Shown in pieces: positions 1-10,258 of a stretch of 64,000 bases of DNA. This stretch comes from Gnomoniopsis sp. IMI 355080 (taxonomy: Eukaryota > Ascomycota > Sordariomycetes > Diaporthales > Gnomoniaceae). A program made the position numbers and the translations under genes. Positions within the stretch are counted from its first letter, which is position 1. Every line of letters starts with the position of its first letter. The notes under the pieces were generated by a model. That model made no database searches and was not told the DNA's origin. It saw only the letters and a program-made list of their open reading frames with translations. The stretch covers positions 124,001-188,000 of the forward strand of contig JAPEVC010000005.1 of assembly GCA_027946555.1 (NCBI GenBank), read 5' to 3'.

Positions 1-2
1 GC

Positions 3-341
3 CAATCGAAGCCTCAGCGAGCAACCAAGAAAAAGAGGACGTCGGCATCGGCTGTGGATGACAATGCGGTCACCTGGATCAGCCCAACCACTCTTACTTG
101 GGTGGTTGGCACTGGTGTTGTCCTGTTAGTCTCTGTGGTCGGGTTCGGAGCTGGGTTCGTGGTTGGTCGCGAAGTCGGACGCCAAGATATCCTCAGCTCA
201 ACGGGTGGAAGCAGTGGTGGTGCCATGAGCGCAGGGTTGAACTCCACATCCTGCGGTGGCGAGGTGATTCGCAGTACAGGCTCTGGTACACTGAGGCGCT
301 GGCGTTGGGGCACTGGGATGGGACGTAGTGTGATTGCGTAG
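3..341 (+). CDS. C-terminal fragment of a membrane protein cut by the window edge
   Basis: The frame is open from base 3 to a TAG near 341 with no in-frame ATG, so this is most likely the last exon of a gene entering from the left. A basic stretch (KPQRATKKKR) is followed by one hydrophobic segment of about 25 residues rich in Val and Gly, beginning TLTWVVGTGVVLLVSV, then GREVGRQ and a Ser/Gly-rich tail. This suggests a single-pass, tail-proximal membrane anchor with a positively charged flank. I do not recognise the family. The low-complexity tail makes even the reading frame after the membrane segment uncertain. Confidence 0.45.
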   Translation, partial: QSKPQRATKKKRTSASAVDDNAVTWISPTTLTWVVGTGVVLLVSVVGFGAGFVVGREVGRQDILSSTGGSSGGAMSAGLNSTSCGGEVIRSTGSGTLRRWRWGTGMGRSVIA

Positions 342-1447
342 GGGGCAGGGCTCTGGGACTCGTGAGAACCACTTGGACCAAACAACAGTTTTAACGACTT
401 GAGCGGCTACAGGCGACGTTGGGAAATCGACCGATACCAGCCCCGGCGAGCCGAGTCAAAACTCAAGATATGGTCCCTTTCATTTTTATTTTCGGCGTCA
501 ACGGATATTTATTTAAGGCACTGAGGAGCAGATAGCTGTGTTTTAAGGATGACGAGAGATACCACGATATCATCGACTTACAGTGGAGTAGTAGTTGCTT
601 GAAGCGCGCCCCTCGGAATGGCCGTGACTGGCAGACTTGGTTGAGCAGGCAACATTTGACGGCGAGCGACATGGGACTGGGACGGGGCGATAGCAAGATC
701 GAATAGGCTTCCCTATGATTTATCTAATACGACAAACATTCATTTCAGCGTTCGGACACCACACTAGATGGTTGAAAAGGTCTGATTTGGTCGACAGTTT
801 CTTTCTATTCTCTTGCGAAGTCTTCATGGTAGTTTCCAGTCACACCCCCCGGGAGGTTTCCCCAAAATTAGAACTTATGGGAACCTCTTAAAACCGCAGC
901 ATGTACCTTGTTGCTCAATGTAGCAATTCCTTCAATCGAATGGAATGTGTTTGGAAGACTGCATATGCGTTTGCGCAACGGAATGGAGTAGAATAGCTCT
1001 CAAAGACCTCCGTGACCACAGTTTTTCGCACATTGGTTTTCTATCCATCATCCGGACAGTCCTTTCAGTCCAACGACCACAGACAATACTACGCGAAGCC
1101 CAGAGGGTTTGCGACTGTCTCGGAGAAGGAGGAATTGTGACACCGTTCGAGTTGGTGCAATGACGACGAGGTAATCGCTGGAACGGAAGCAAAGTGAAGC
1201 ATCGTACCGGGCACCTCGACAAGGAGTCATTTCCCATGAGATTGCCCCAAAAAGAGACAGGCATCTCAGAAGACTATGCCAAAGTTTCGTACCACGATCT
1301 GCTTGCTGACCATGGATCCTCGAATCATTCATTGTACAGAGTCTAGATCAACATTGTCGGTCTCTATAGCATAGTTTCCAGTTCCATATTCTCTGCCTAC
1401 TTCCATCCACTTCTCGCTTCTATCTCCGCACTTCCCTCCTGCTTAAT
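342..1447. other. Intergenic spacer, no gene seen
   Basis: About 1.1 kb between the left-edge fragment and the 3' end of the rhomboid gene. Only short overlapping frames without recognisable protein features occur. The two genes are convergent, so this should hold 3' UTRs. A C/T-rich stretch lies at about 1375-1445. Confidence 0.5.
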
Positions 1448-3148
1448 TCACTTGGACCGTTCAGCCATATCTGTTATGACTTTTGTCTTCACTTCGAGCT
1501 CCTGTGAGATCTTATTGGCCTTCCACCGGCCCTCCATCAATGCCGCACACCCTATCCCCGTAAGCATGCCCACGAGATGGGACGTCCAATCCACATACCC
1601 ACCCTGCCGCCTCACCATCGGCACAAGCGCAAAGAACGAAATTAATAGACCGATGAACCCCAGTCCCTGCACACCCTGCATCGGATCTGGCGGGAGGCCC
1701 AGAATCTTGAAGCCGTCGAATCGGTAGAGCCAAAAGTACGCACAAACGACGCCCAAGCTCGCCGAGGATGCGCCAAACATGTAAACCAGCATTCCCCGCG
1801 CAACATGCGTATACATGGTCGCCAGGAACCCGCACATGCCGGAAGCAATATAAGTTGCGACGAAAGGGACGGGTCCAATTTCCGGGACGAGGAGGCTGCC
1901 GCCCACGAGGAGCGTAAACAAGGTCTTGAAAAGATGTCGATGGTCCTGGTGGGTGAGCATGGCGGTGAGGATCTGGTGCGGGCGCGGCGTCACAAAGTCG
2001 AGGATGAAGTGCCGATTAAGATATTTCCATAGTCGCACGCGCTTCCAGGCAACAAACATACCCACAGTCAGCAAGACAATGGCGCCGACTGTGGCCTTTG
2101 TTTCAAGGGAAGAGCCTGGTCGAGGCGGGGCAACATAGTCGACGAGGAGATAGAGTGAAGCGAGCAGCGTGGCGACGAAGGCTGTGGTGGGCAGGAGCAC
2201 GCGCCACCGCGGAATCTCGGGCGGCGCCTCGAGGTCGGACGTGGCGGCTTCATAATGCTCGAGCTGCTTGGGGTGCAGACCGCGATGAAGGGAATGGTCG
2301 TAAGCGGTGAGACCACCCCAGTTCTGCGCGGCGGCCTCTTCCTCCTTCTTGCGCTCCTCAGCCTCGGCTTTCGCCTCCGCCTCGGCGCGTGCAATGTTGG
2401 CTTCCCGAATCTTGTCGAGGATGCTGTCGCCGTAGATGCTGCGAGTCTCTTCTTCCTTCTTCTTGGCGGCCTCTTCTTCTTGAGCTTCTTCGAGTAAGCT
2501 GTCTCCACTGTCGCTTTCCTGGACCGAGGAGGAACTTGCTTCCAACTCCCGCAGCTCATCCTCCGCTCTCAGTCCAGCATTGAGTATCTCGTCCACCGGA
2601 ACTTCGCGGCGCAGATACTCCAGAGCTTTGTCAATTTCCCGCTGGGAGTACATCCGTGTGTTGAATCGCAGTGAGGGGTCATCGAGCGTGCCAGCGACCC
2701 TGCGGCCGTGCAGGATTTTGAGTAGCTTGGTGGCGCGGTTAGGTGTCATGTTGCTCTGGCCTGGGAATATGCGCCTTATTTCTGAGCGCTCGAGGTCGTC
2801 GTCTCTCTGGAAGGGAAGACCTTCTCCATCCTTGTAGTCGTCAGGGAGATGAACGTATTGAGTGAGAACTGGTTGCGATTTGCGACCGAAAAGAGTCCGC
2901 CTCTGGTTTTCGATGCGCGCGCGCGATGAGCGCCTTTGTGGTCTTAATGCATGTCCGGTTGGGGGAGTCGTTCCCCTTGTGTCATAAAGCCTTGTTGCGG
3001 GCGATAGTGAGAAGCATCGCGCCGAGCCAGTAATCCAATTGAGGGTCGTCCTTGAGGACCTGGCGCCCGTGATCTGACCCTGAAAGCGCGCGACTCCGGT
3101 GAGGCTCGAGCTCGACCGAAGGCAACTGAAGCCGACAAAAGTACTCAT
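1448..3148 (-). CDS. Rhomboid-family intramembrane serine protease, probably mitochondrial
   Basis: One exon, 566 residues. The N-terminal ~95 residues are rich in Ser and Arg with almost no acidic residues, as in a mitochondrial presequence. A charged coiled-coil-like region rich in Glu, Lys and Ala follows at about 215-270. The C-terminal half carries six or more hydrophobic segments. The catalytic serine motif is GASSAS (459-464, nucleophile Ser461), and a late helix reads DWTSHLVGMLTG with His524 as the second dyad residue, so the protease should be active. Rhomboids cleave within membranes; yeast Pcp1 processes dynamin-like and electron-transfer proteins in the inner membrane. The long acidic/basic linker is unlike Pcp1, so this may be a separate fungal rhomboid clade. 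Family assignment is firm; organelle and substrates are inferred. Confidence 0.88.
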   Translation of the reverse strand: MSTFVGFSCLRSSSSLTGVARFQGQITGARSSRTTLNWITGSARCFSLSPATRLYDTRGTTPPTGHALRPQRRSSRARIENQRRTLFGRKSQPVLTQYVHLPDDYKDGEGLPFQRDDDLERSEIRRIFPGQSNMTPNRATKLLKILHGRRVAGTLDDPSLRFNTRMYSQREIDKALEYLRREVPVDEILNAGLRAEDELRELEASSSSVQESDSGDSLLEEAQEEEAAKKKEEETRSIYGDSILDKIREANIARAEAEAKAEAEERKKEEEAAAQNWGGLTAYDHSLHRGLHPKQLEHYEAATSDLEAPPEIPRWRVLLPTTAFVATLLASLYLLVDYVAPPRPGSSLETKATVGAIVLLTVGMFVAWKRVRLWKYLNRHFILDFVTPRPHQILTAMLTHQDHRHLFKTLFTLLVGGSLLVPEIGPVPFVATYIASGMCGFLATMYTHVARGMLVYMFGASSASLGVVCAYFWLYRFDGFKILGLPPDPMQGVQGLGFIGLLISFFALVPMVRRQGGYVDWTSHLVGMLTGIGCAALMEGRWKANKISQELEVKTKVITDMAERSK

Positions 3149-3563
3149 CTCCTCTACGAATCTGACATTCTACCACATGGCTTCGTCTTTGCCCAATTCC
3201 TTGACGTACGCGATCAGGCAAATTGTGTAGGGGTCATTGGCGGATTTTGGAGTTCAACGGTGTCGTGAGATCATCGAAGTCAAGGCAAAGTTTGCGGACC
3301 GAAGAACCCCTGGCATCCCACTGCAACGGTGCCAACGTGCCGGGCCGCAGAGCCCCACAAATAGCGTCAGAGCCCCTGCTCGCAGGCCCTTAAAACGGGC
3401 CCTCTGGCGCTGAAATAAACTGTTATCTTTCACATGCTAGAACCAAAGGAGACTATGAGCTGCATTCGTCATTGCGATCTCTATATCTATTGAACGCCCT
3501 CTCCTGAAATTCCTTTGCAAAATCGTAAAGTTTTCTATCAGGTTTCTTGTAGCTTATAATCTC
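3149..3563. other. Spacer between rhomboid start and GMP synthase stop
   Basis: About 415 bases holding the promoter and 5' UTR of the rhomboid gene and the 3' UTR of the upstream GMP synthase gene on the same strand. No further gene was seen. Confidence 0.5.
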
Positions 3564-5761
3564 TTACTCGAACTCGATCGTTCCTGGAGGCTTGCTGGTA
3601 TAGTCGTAGCAGACACGGCAAACGCCGTGGACCTCGTTGACGATGCGCGTGGAGACCTCAGTAAGGAACTCGGAGCTGAATGGGTAAGCAACGGCGGTCA
3701 TGAAATCCCTGGTCTCGACGGCGCGCAGGAGCACAATGTTCTCGTAAACCCGGTTGTCGCCCATGACGCCGACCGCTCGGCTGGGGTCGAGCGCAGCAAA
3801 GGCTTGTCCGATCTTATTGTATAAGCCTGCCTCTCGGATCATGCTGATGAAAATGTGGTCCGCCTTGCGTGCCATCTCCACACGCTCTGGTGTCGCCTCG
3901 CCCAAAATACGAATGGCGATGCCCTGTGGCAGTATGTTAGTAAAGAATGGACTTAGAACGCTGGGCTTGATCAGATGACTTACCGGACCGGGGAAAGGGT
4001 GACGCATCACAAGAATCTCTGCAATGCCTAGTTGGCGTCCCATCTCTCGCACTTCATCCTTGAAAAGTTCACGGAGAGGCTCCAACAACTTCAAGCCATG
4101 TCCCTCTGTCATCCGCTTGGGAAGTCCGCCCTAACAAATTGAAACGTTAGCAACATTGTTTTCGCTGCTCAAGACCACCGTACTTACCACATTGTGGTGA
4201 GTCTTGATCGTCTGACTGGGTCCCTTGAAGGACAAAGATTCTATGACGTCCGGGTATCTGCGAGAAGTCAGCCTCGATGGCATTTACCGGCGCACCAGCA
4301 ACTTACAATGTGCCTTGCAAAAACCAGCCGATCTTATTCGAGTTTGATGATGCCTCTTTCTCCAGTTTCTCAACCTGTAGATTGTCAGTGGAAATCTTGG
4401 AAAAGAGTCGCACAAGGAACTAACCTCGGCCTCGAAAGCATCGATGAAGGCGCCTCCGATGAACTTCCTCTTCTTCTCCGGGTCTGTGATTCCTTTCAAA
4501 CCAGCGTAAAACTCTTTGGACGCATCCACTACCCTCAAGTTGACGCCAAGATGTTCCTGTCAGGATACTGTTAGACTCATGTCAACGAAAGCCCGATTTT
4601 TCGGCAAATGACTCACGTTGAGGTCTTTGACAACCTGCTCCTTTTCCTGGTACCTCAAGTAGCCGTGATCAACCAGGACTGCTGTGAACCGATCGCCAAT
4701 GGCCTCGTGCATTAGCTTGGCAGCCACGGTCGAGTCCACTCCACCACTGACAGCTCCCAAAACTTGACCGGTAGGTCCCACCAACTTTCGTATCCTGGCG
4801 ATTTCCTGCTCGACAAAGTTTCCCATTGTCCAGTTCTGGGACGCGCCGCAAATGCCCACTGCGAAGTTCTTCAACAGCTGGGTGCCATTTGGTGTATCTG
4901 GTTCATATATCAGTGATCTGTAATGAGCCAGTAGAGCCCGAATTGGACTCACGGGTCACCTCCGGATGGAATTGAATGCCGTAGATAGGCTTGGTGTCAT
5001 GCGCAATGGCCGCATACTCTGAGTTCCGCGTTGTGGCAATTGTGTGGAAACCTTCGGGCAGCTTCGCCAGCTTGTCGCCGTGGGACATCCACACTTTCAT
5101 GGAGCTCTCGAGACCCTGGAACAGGCGGTCGACGTGCGCATTGATGCTCTTGGCGGTCAGCTCGGCGGAGCCGTATTCGCGGTTGACACCGGCCACGACA
5201 TTGTCCTTGTGCATGCGGTGGGCAAGCTCCTGTTGGCCGTAGCAGATACCCAGGATGGGTATGTCCAGGTCGAAAAAGGCTGGGTCGGCGTGCGGTGCGG
5301 CTGGGTCGTAGACGGAGTAGGGTCCGCCGCCGAGTATAAGGCCTACGGGCTTGTACTTCAGCTCGGAAAGCTTGGCTGTACAGGGGAGCATTTCCGAGTA
5401 GACATTCAGCTCGCGCAGACGGCGGATGATCCTGCCATGGCTTCCTGTCAGTGACTTAATGACGAGAGAACATCCTCTCTGAAGAGGTTTGGGCTGGCCA
5501 AACGATGGCCGTCTGCAGAATGCCCTCGAAGCATCGTGTGGGAGCTTAGGGCTCTTGTCTCACAGATACACCAAATCTAAAAAAATATCAGGATGCCAAA
5601 GGCCTTGAAGAGACTGACAAGTGAGTATATTGGCTCCTGTAATGATTGATCAGTAAGGTAAAGAGCCCAAGATAAAGACATGAGTTGACTCACCCAAAGT
5701 CCAAGACCAAGATGGTCGGGTAGACCTCATGAGGTTCAGCACCATCTTCGACTCGAGCCAT
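3564..5761 (-). CDS. gua1: GMP synthase (glutamine-hydrolysing)
   Basis: Final step of GMP synthesis: amination of XMP with glutamine and ATP in the cytosol. Nine exons are inferred: 5694-5761, 5619-5636, 4953-5431, 4617-4897, 4425-4556, 4307-4374, 4188-4257, 3984-4130 and 3564-3923. They join in frame to 540 residues, the usual eukaryotic length. The N-terminal class I amidotransferase domain has GGGPYSVYD, the nucleophile motif GICYGQQ (Cys92) and FHPEVT. The ATP pyrophosphatase domain has the P-loop SGGVDSTVAA and VDHGYLR. The C-terminal dimerisation domain reads MRHPFPGPGIAIR across an intron and ends KPPGTIEFE. Exon 2 is only 18 nt, and its intron uses a less common GTCAGT donor. The gene shares a 392 bp divergent promoter with the Tma17-like gene. 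Confidence 0.95.
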
Positions 5762-6153
5762 CTTTCAAGAACTTGGTACGTGTGATGGTAAAGATGGGTT
5801 AGATTCTCTATAAACCCAGGATTGTGGTTGAGTGAGGTTGACTTGGGGCGCGTTGCAGTCGCGTCTCTTTCGAGATACCAAATAAAATTTAATTGCCCCT
5901 CCACCAGATGCGCGGGGCACTTGCAGGAGACGGCATGCAGGGTCCTGGGGCTCAGATAAGGGCGATTAGAATGGAACGAACAGGGATCCAAGGTTGCAAA
6001 TGTAACTTTCCTCTGCCTGGGGTTTGTAGCTTGCACATGCAACCAAACTGCCACTCCAACATCACAAAATCCACTTGAGACGCCTTCACAATCCCTCCAG
6101 CAAATCTCATCAAATAGAACACAGATCAGTATCGACAATCACTACCGAAAAAG
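5762..6153. promoter_or_regulatory. Divergent promoter of gua1 and the Tma17-like gene
   Basis: 392 bases separate the two opposite-facing start codons, so both 5' UTRs and both core promoters must lie here. No TATA box stands out. This is inferred from layout only. Confidence 0.5.
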
Positions 6154-6939
6154 ATGGCCACTCCGACGCCTACCGATATCACCACCCCGATCACTCCCGC
6201 GCGCTTCGCCGCCGCCCTCAAAGACCTCTCCATTGCCTCGCTACACCTCAAAGTCCTCGAGATCCGCAACGCCCTTTTACACCTCGCGCATTCCAACGCC
6301 CAACTTCAGCCCTTTGCCGACGGCACAGAGACATCTTTGAACCTCGCACCTGGTGAGCCTGACCCGGACTGCGTCGAGGCCATCCGCGAGAACGAGATTG
6401 TCATTGAGCGCATGCGCGAGCGTATCGAGCTTGTCAAGGCAGAGGTAGTGGCGCGGGGCTTGAGCTGGAGCGAGTTCGAGGAGGTGACGAATGAGTTGGT
6501 CGAGGACAACGAGCCCGGGGTGGTGGCACGGGTGGGTGGTAGTGGTAGCCAGGGTGCAACGGAAGAGACGGGGAGCAGACCGCTCACGAATGGGCTGGAT
6601 GGGACGCGGGCTGATGACGACGGTGAGGAGGGAGAGTCGGTCAATGCGACTGCGAGCTCGTCGATAAGAGGGAATCCGTGGACCGACGGGACGTTTCAGG
6701 TGGGCACAATTCGCAATGGAGAACTGCACATGGATTCGGAGCCACCGCGGCGCAACGGTACGGGAGCAAACAGTAGCAGCGCAGCGTCAGCAGCAGCAGC
6801 AGCTGCAACAACAACACGTACACAGCCTGCCGCGGCTAGCGGTGGAGGGCGTTTGACGGACGAGGAGCTCCGTCGGCTGCTTGAGGTGCGGCTTGCCGAA
6901 GACGCAAATGACGAGGAGGATGGAGGGTTGCACTTGTGA
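6154..6939 (+). CDS. Small coiled-coil protein, Tma17-like proteasome-chaperone candidate
   Basis: 261 residues, one exon, clean ATG. The N-terminal third (about 15-115) is helical and charged: ITPARFAAALKDLSIASLHL, an IRNALLHLAHSNAQL heptad-like stretch and ECIRENEIVIERMRERIELV-type helices (here CVEAIRENEIVIERMRERIE). From memory this resembles the short fungal family around yeast Tma17/Adc17, which helps assemble the proteasome base under stress, but no sequence search was possible. The C-terminal half is low complexity, with Ser/Thr/Gly and an Ala run near 209-222, and ends in the acidic helix EELRRLLEVRLAEDANDEEDGG. It is longer than yeast Tma17 (about 150 residues). The gene is probably real; the function is tentative. 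Confidence 0.6.
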   Translation: MATPTPTDITTPITPARFAAALKDLSIASLHLKVLEIRNALLHLAHSNAQLQPFADGTETSLNLAPGEPDPDCVEAIRENEIVIERMRERIELVKAEVVARGLSWSEFEEVTNELVEDNEPGVVARVGGSGSQGATEETGSRPLTNGLDGTRADDDGEEGESVNATASSSIRGNPWTDGTFQVGTIRNGELHMDSEPPRRNGTGANSSSAASAAAAAATTTRTQPAAASGGGRLTDEELRRLLEVRLAEDANDEEDGGLHL

Positions 6940-7500
6940 CGCATTTTCTCTAGGCAGAGATTGTCTGTGAGTTTTAATATCCAGGCGCCCCTGAAATGGA
7001 ATTGACTTGAAGGCCTGCGTCTCATTGAATGGAGGTCTCAATGTTGGAAGTGGGACAACGAAGGGGCTTGCAACGAGGTTACGTCTGATACCCGGATCAT
7101 GAAATCACGAAGCTGTGTTTTGCAGTGGACCATTGCGAGTAGACCAATGATTAAAATAGTGCCCAAAGGTACAATCTGCATATGCCACTGAACACTTTAG
7201 CGGCCGAACCAAGTCGAGTAGAACCATTTGCGATAAAATAACCAATTTTGGAATGATCCGTCTATTGGATACCTAGCTAATCTCCAAGTACGAGGGCGAG
7301 AGCCTGCTCTGGGTTCCGCCCTTCCAGAAAACCTTGTCCCCCAAAGAATTGAAGTGCAAGTCAAGCCCAAAACGCCATGCAGTCTGACTATATACGAAAA
7401 AAAAAAAGACAGCTCAATGCAGAGGCCCATGACTCCTTGAATGCTTCCTTCAATATGCTTTCCAATGCAATATAATTTCCTTGATGCTAGAACCTGATCC
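6940..7500. other. Convergent spacer, no gene seen
   Basis: About 560 bases between the 3' ends of the Tma17-like gene (+) and the gene on the minus strand. It includes an A11-like tract near 7398-7408. Likely 3' UTRs only. Confidence 0.45.
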
Positions 7501-8988
7501 TCATGCCAATGCGAGGCCGCTGTCAAGCGAACCTGCCGACCGCTCCTTATCCGGAGACTGTTGGGGCGTTACGAACGCAGCAGTAGTAGCAGAACGGTTC
7601 GTCAGGTCTTCTAACGGCGCTTCGCCAGACTTGACGGGGCTCGGCGACCGCGTAGGCTCAGACATTGCTGCCAGTGACGATTGACGCATAGTCGACTCGC
7701 TGGCCTCGGATTTTTGGCTTCCCAACTCCGAACTGGCGATGGTTGGCAGATGCGGCCTCGTCCCGGTATGGCGCTCTGTTGTCTCCGAATCTCCATCATC
7801 GGTATCCTCGTCGGCCTCCGACCCGGCAGCGGCTTCAGCGGCCTTCCGCTTAGCCTCGCGCCGTCTCCTCCTCCGCTCGTAAATAGTATCCGAGGACTCT
7901 GAGCCTGTCGTGTTGCTCCGGCTCCTAGTCGATCGCTGGCTCGGAATGCTGCTCATCGTAGAAGCGGTTCTCGTTCTCCTCGACCGAGGGCGTGTGGTGT
8001 TGATAGACAGATCTGTGCCGTTGGGGCGCTGTCCGCTGCGGATCTTATCCTGAACGATCTTCTCTCCAACAAGACGGCCAAGGCCGAGCTCTTCCTTGCT
8101 GGCAAGCGAGGCAGCAGTGGTCCTGCTTGTCCTGCGGCTGTTCACGCTGTTCAGCGAGCCATTTCTACTCACGGGAACCTTGCCCTCCATGACCTTTGCT
8201 GGCGGTGGCGGCTGAAGCATCCATCGGTACTCGTGCTTGCTCGCGGGCCTGCTGCTGACGACTGGAGGGTGGTAGTCGTTGACGGGTGGGTTGCGTGGTG
8301 TGGTGTAAAAGCTGATACGTTCCTCCTCGGTAATCTCTCGCTCCCTTGGGGTCCTGCTGGCGTCAAATAGCCTGCCAGCCGTGTCCTTGCCCTTTGTTAT
8401 GACTTCGCGTAAGCGCTGGCCAGCTTTGTTGTAAACGTTGCTACCCCAGAGCTCCTCGTCTTCTCTATCATATCGCTTGCGGTTCCAGTCCAGATCCTGG
8501 GAGTCCGTGACAGACATGGACAAGGTGGTACGCGCCTCGAGCTCATCCGCAACAATAGTAGGGCTGCCAGGTGTGTCGGCGCGAGGAACATGCGTGCTGC
8601 TCCCAATGCTAGCGGTTCGATCCGTGGGAGGTACTGCTGCAGTATCTGCGGTTGTCCCCCTTGAGGGCGTCGGCTCGGTACCTGCACTCTGGAGGTGCCT
8701 CTGGCTCGTAGCCTGACTTGCTCCTCGTTTGACTTTGTTTTTTGGTAGACTCGGACCCATGCTGATGTCCTCCAACCAGTACTGGTTTGTGTTTTCGGGA
8801 TTTGGGTGTCGATAGAGGTTTGGCTGGTTCATTTCCAACGTGGCCTTGAGACTTGCTTCGCGCTCCGCCTCCTTGCGGGTTTCCCGGCGGTGACCTACTT
8901 TACGGCATGGCGAGCAAGAGATGTAGTAGAAGTAAACGGACCGTAGAGCGGCAATGAGGCCGCCGTTGTGGTCGTCATGTTCGGCCAT
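7501..8988 (-). CDS. Uncharacterised fungal protein with Cys-containing N-terminus and disordered body
   Basis: 495 residues in one exon starting from ATG at 8988. The first ~60 residues look folded and may be the conserved part: AALRSVYFYYISCSPCRKVG, then a basic/acidic helix with RRETRKEAEREASLKATLEM. The rest is rich in Ser, Thr, Arg and Pro, with an Arg/Lys cluster (YERRRRRREAKRKAAEAAAG) that could be a nuclear signal. There is no membrane segment or known catalytic motif. I do not recognise a characterised family; it reads as a regulatory or scaffold protein with many possible phosphorylation sites. Codon use and length make it a credible gene. Confidence 0.65.
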   Translation of the reverse strand: MAEHDDHNGGLIAALRSVYFYYISCSPCRKVGHRRETRKEAEREASLKATLEMNQPNLYRHPNPENTNQYWLEDISMGPSLPKNKVKRGASQATSQRHLQSAGTEPTPSRGTTADTAAVPPTDRTASIGSSTHVPRADTPGSPTIVADELEARTTLSMSVTDSQDLDWNRKRYDREDEELWGSNVYNKAGQRLREVITKGKDTAGRLFDASRTPREREITEEERISFYTTPRNPPVNDYHPPVVSSRPASKHEYRWMLQPPPPAKVMEGKVPVSRNGSLNSVNSRRTSRTTAASLASKEELGLGRLVGEKIVQDKIRSGQRPNGTDLSINTTRPRSRRTRTASTMSSIPSQRSTRSRSNTTGSESSDTIYERRRRRREAKRKAAEAAAGSEADEDTDDGDSETTERHTGTRPHLPTIASSELGSQKSEASESTMRQSSLAAMSEPTRSPSPVKSGEAPLEDLTNRSATTAAFVTPQQSPDKERSAGSLDSGLALA

Positions 8989-10159
8989 GGTCGGACCAAA
9001 TCAAACGGTGTAGTTTGAAGAATTGGCAAAGAGAGCGTGGTCGATGAGGGTGGTCGCGTGCTCGGTGGGATGGCCAAGTAGCCCGGAGTGTACTGGGCCT
9101 AACAAGAGATGCCACCAACCAACCCCTTTGGGGCGGTCTCGCTTCTGGGAAAATAAACCAGTAGGTAGCAAGATGTTCAAGGTCTTGGAGCAAAAAGCAT
9201 TGGTATGATGGTCGGGAATGTGGTGGTTCAATGGCTGGCGCAATATTGATTGACAGGAGGCTAGAGCATGCCACGGAGCGCCGGAGACTGTCTAGTGCGG
9301 AACTGCCAGTGAGAAGTGGCGCATGAGTCTGATGACAGTTCCTCCTGGCGCGAAGATCCTCCTTCTTCCGTCTGATGCGATTCTGGAACAGACGCAAGAA
9401 ACTGTTGCATGAACCAAAGAAAGAATTTGGAAGGGGGGAAAAAATAAAAAGAAGAAGGAAAGAGGGATGCAATCTTGAAATGAAATGGTGATGAGCGTCT
9501 GTTGTATGCTTCGAGTCGCAGGATATGGGCGAGTGAGGGTCCTAGGGTAACCTGTACTTGCTTTAGTACAGTGCTTGTGGAGCTCCGAGGTCGACGGGTT
9601 GTACTGTGAAGCCGAAGCGGTAAGACCTGCGCGCAGGTGAATACGTCAGAGGTTTCAACAGGAAGTCGGCAGCACAAACATCCAAACACCCAACTGAAGG
9701 AGGAGTTTGGTGTTTTGAGGGCGTTGAATTGGTTGCGCTGCGAATAAGATGAGGTGGGTAGGCTGTTTTTTGTTGAAGAGGCGCAATCTTGCGCTCAGGG
9801 TCTTGAATGATACGCGACAACCAGGATGAAACACAGCTGCGTAAGGGGCGCAGAGCGACGGCTGGAGGGGCGGAGGGCAAGATAAATACGATAGGCATAA
9901 AATAAAGAAATAAATGATCGCCCCTAACGAGACCCTATAGACGTCACATCGACCCGTACCAAGCCTTCCAGTTATTCCAAAATTCGAATAGCGGCTTTAA
10001 AGCAGGTAGACGAGGGAAGGTGGGCGGGGGGGGGCGGCCAAGTTGGACGATCAATAGATATCTAGATAGGTAGACAACATGGACAGGTTTCGAAAGTGGC
10101 CGTTTGTTAGGGTGCCTCCAAAAAAGAAACGAAACCTTCACGGACCGGACCAAGAGCGG

Positions 10160-10185
10160 GAGAGAGACAGAGAGAGAGAGAGAGA
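10160..10185. repeat. GA-rich microsatellite
   Basis: Interrupted (GA)n tract, about 26 bases, in intergenic DNA just 5' of the decamer repeat. Confidence 0.75.
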
Positions 10186-10221
10186 CTGGGTATTTCAGCG
10201 ATCAAATTATACCCAGGCCTG

Positions 10222-10258
10222 ACAGGCTTGCCAGGCTTGCACAGGCTTGCACAGGCAT
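10222..10258. repeat. Short tandem repeat, unit about ACAGGCTTGC
   Basis: Four near-perfect copies of a 9-10 base unit in a row (ACAGGCTTGC, CAGGCTTGC, ACAGGCTTGC, then a degenerate ACAGGCATTG), in the gene-poor region. Confidence 0.7.
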
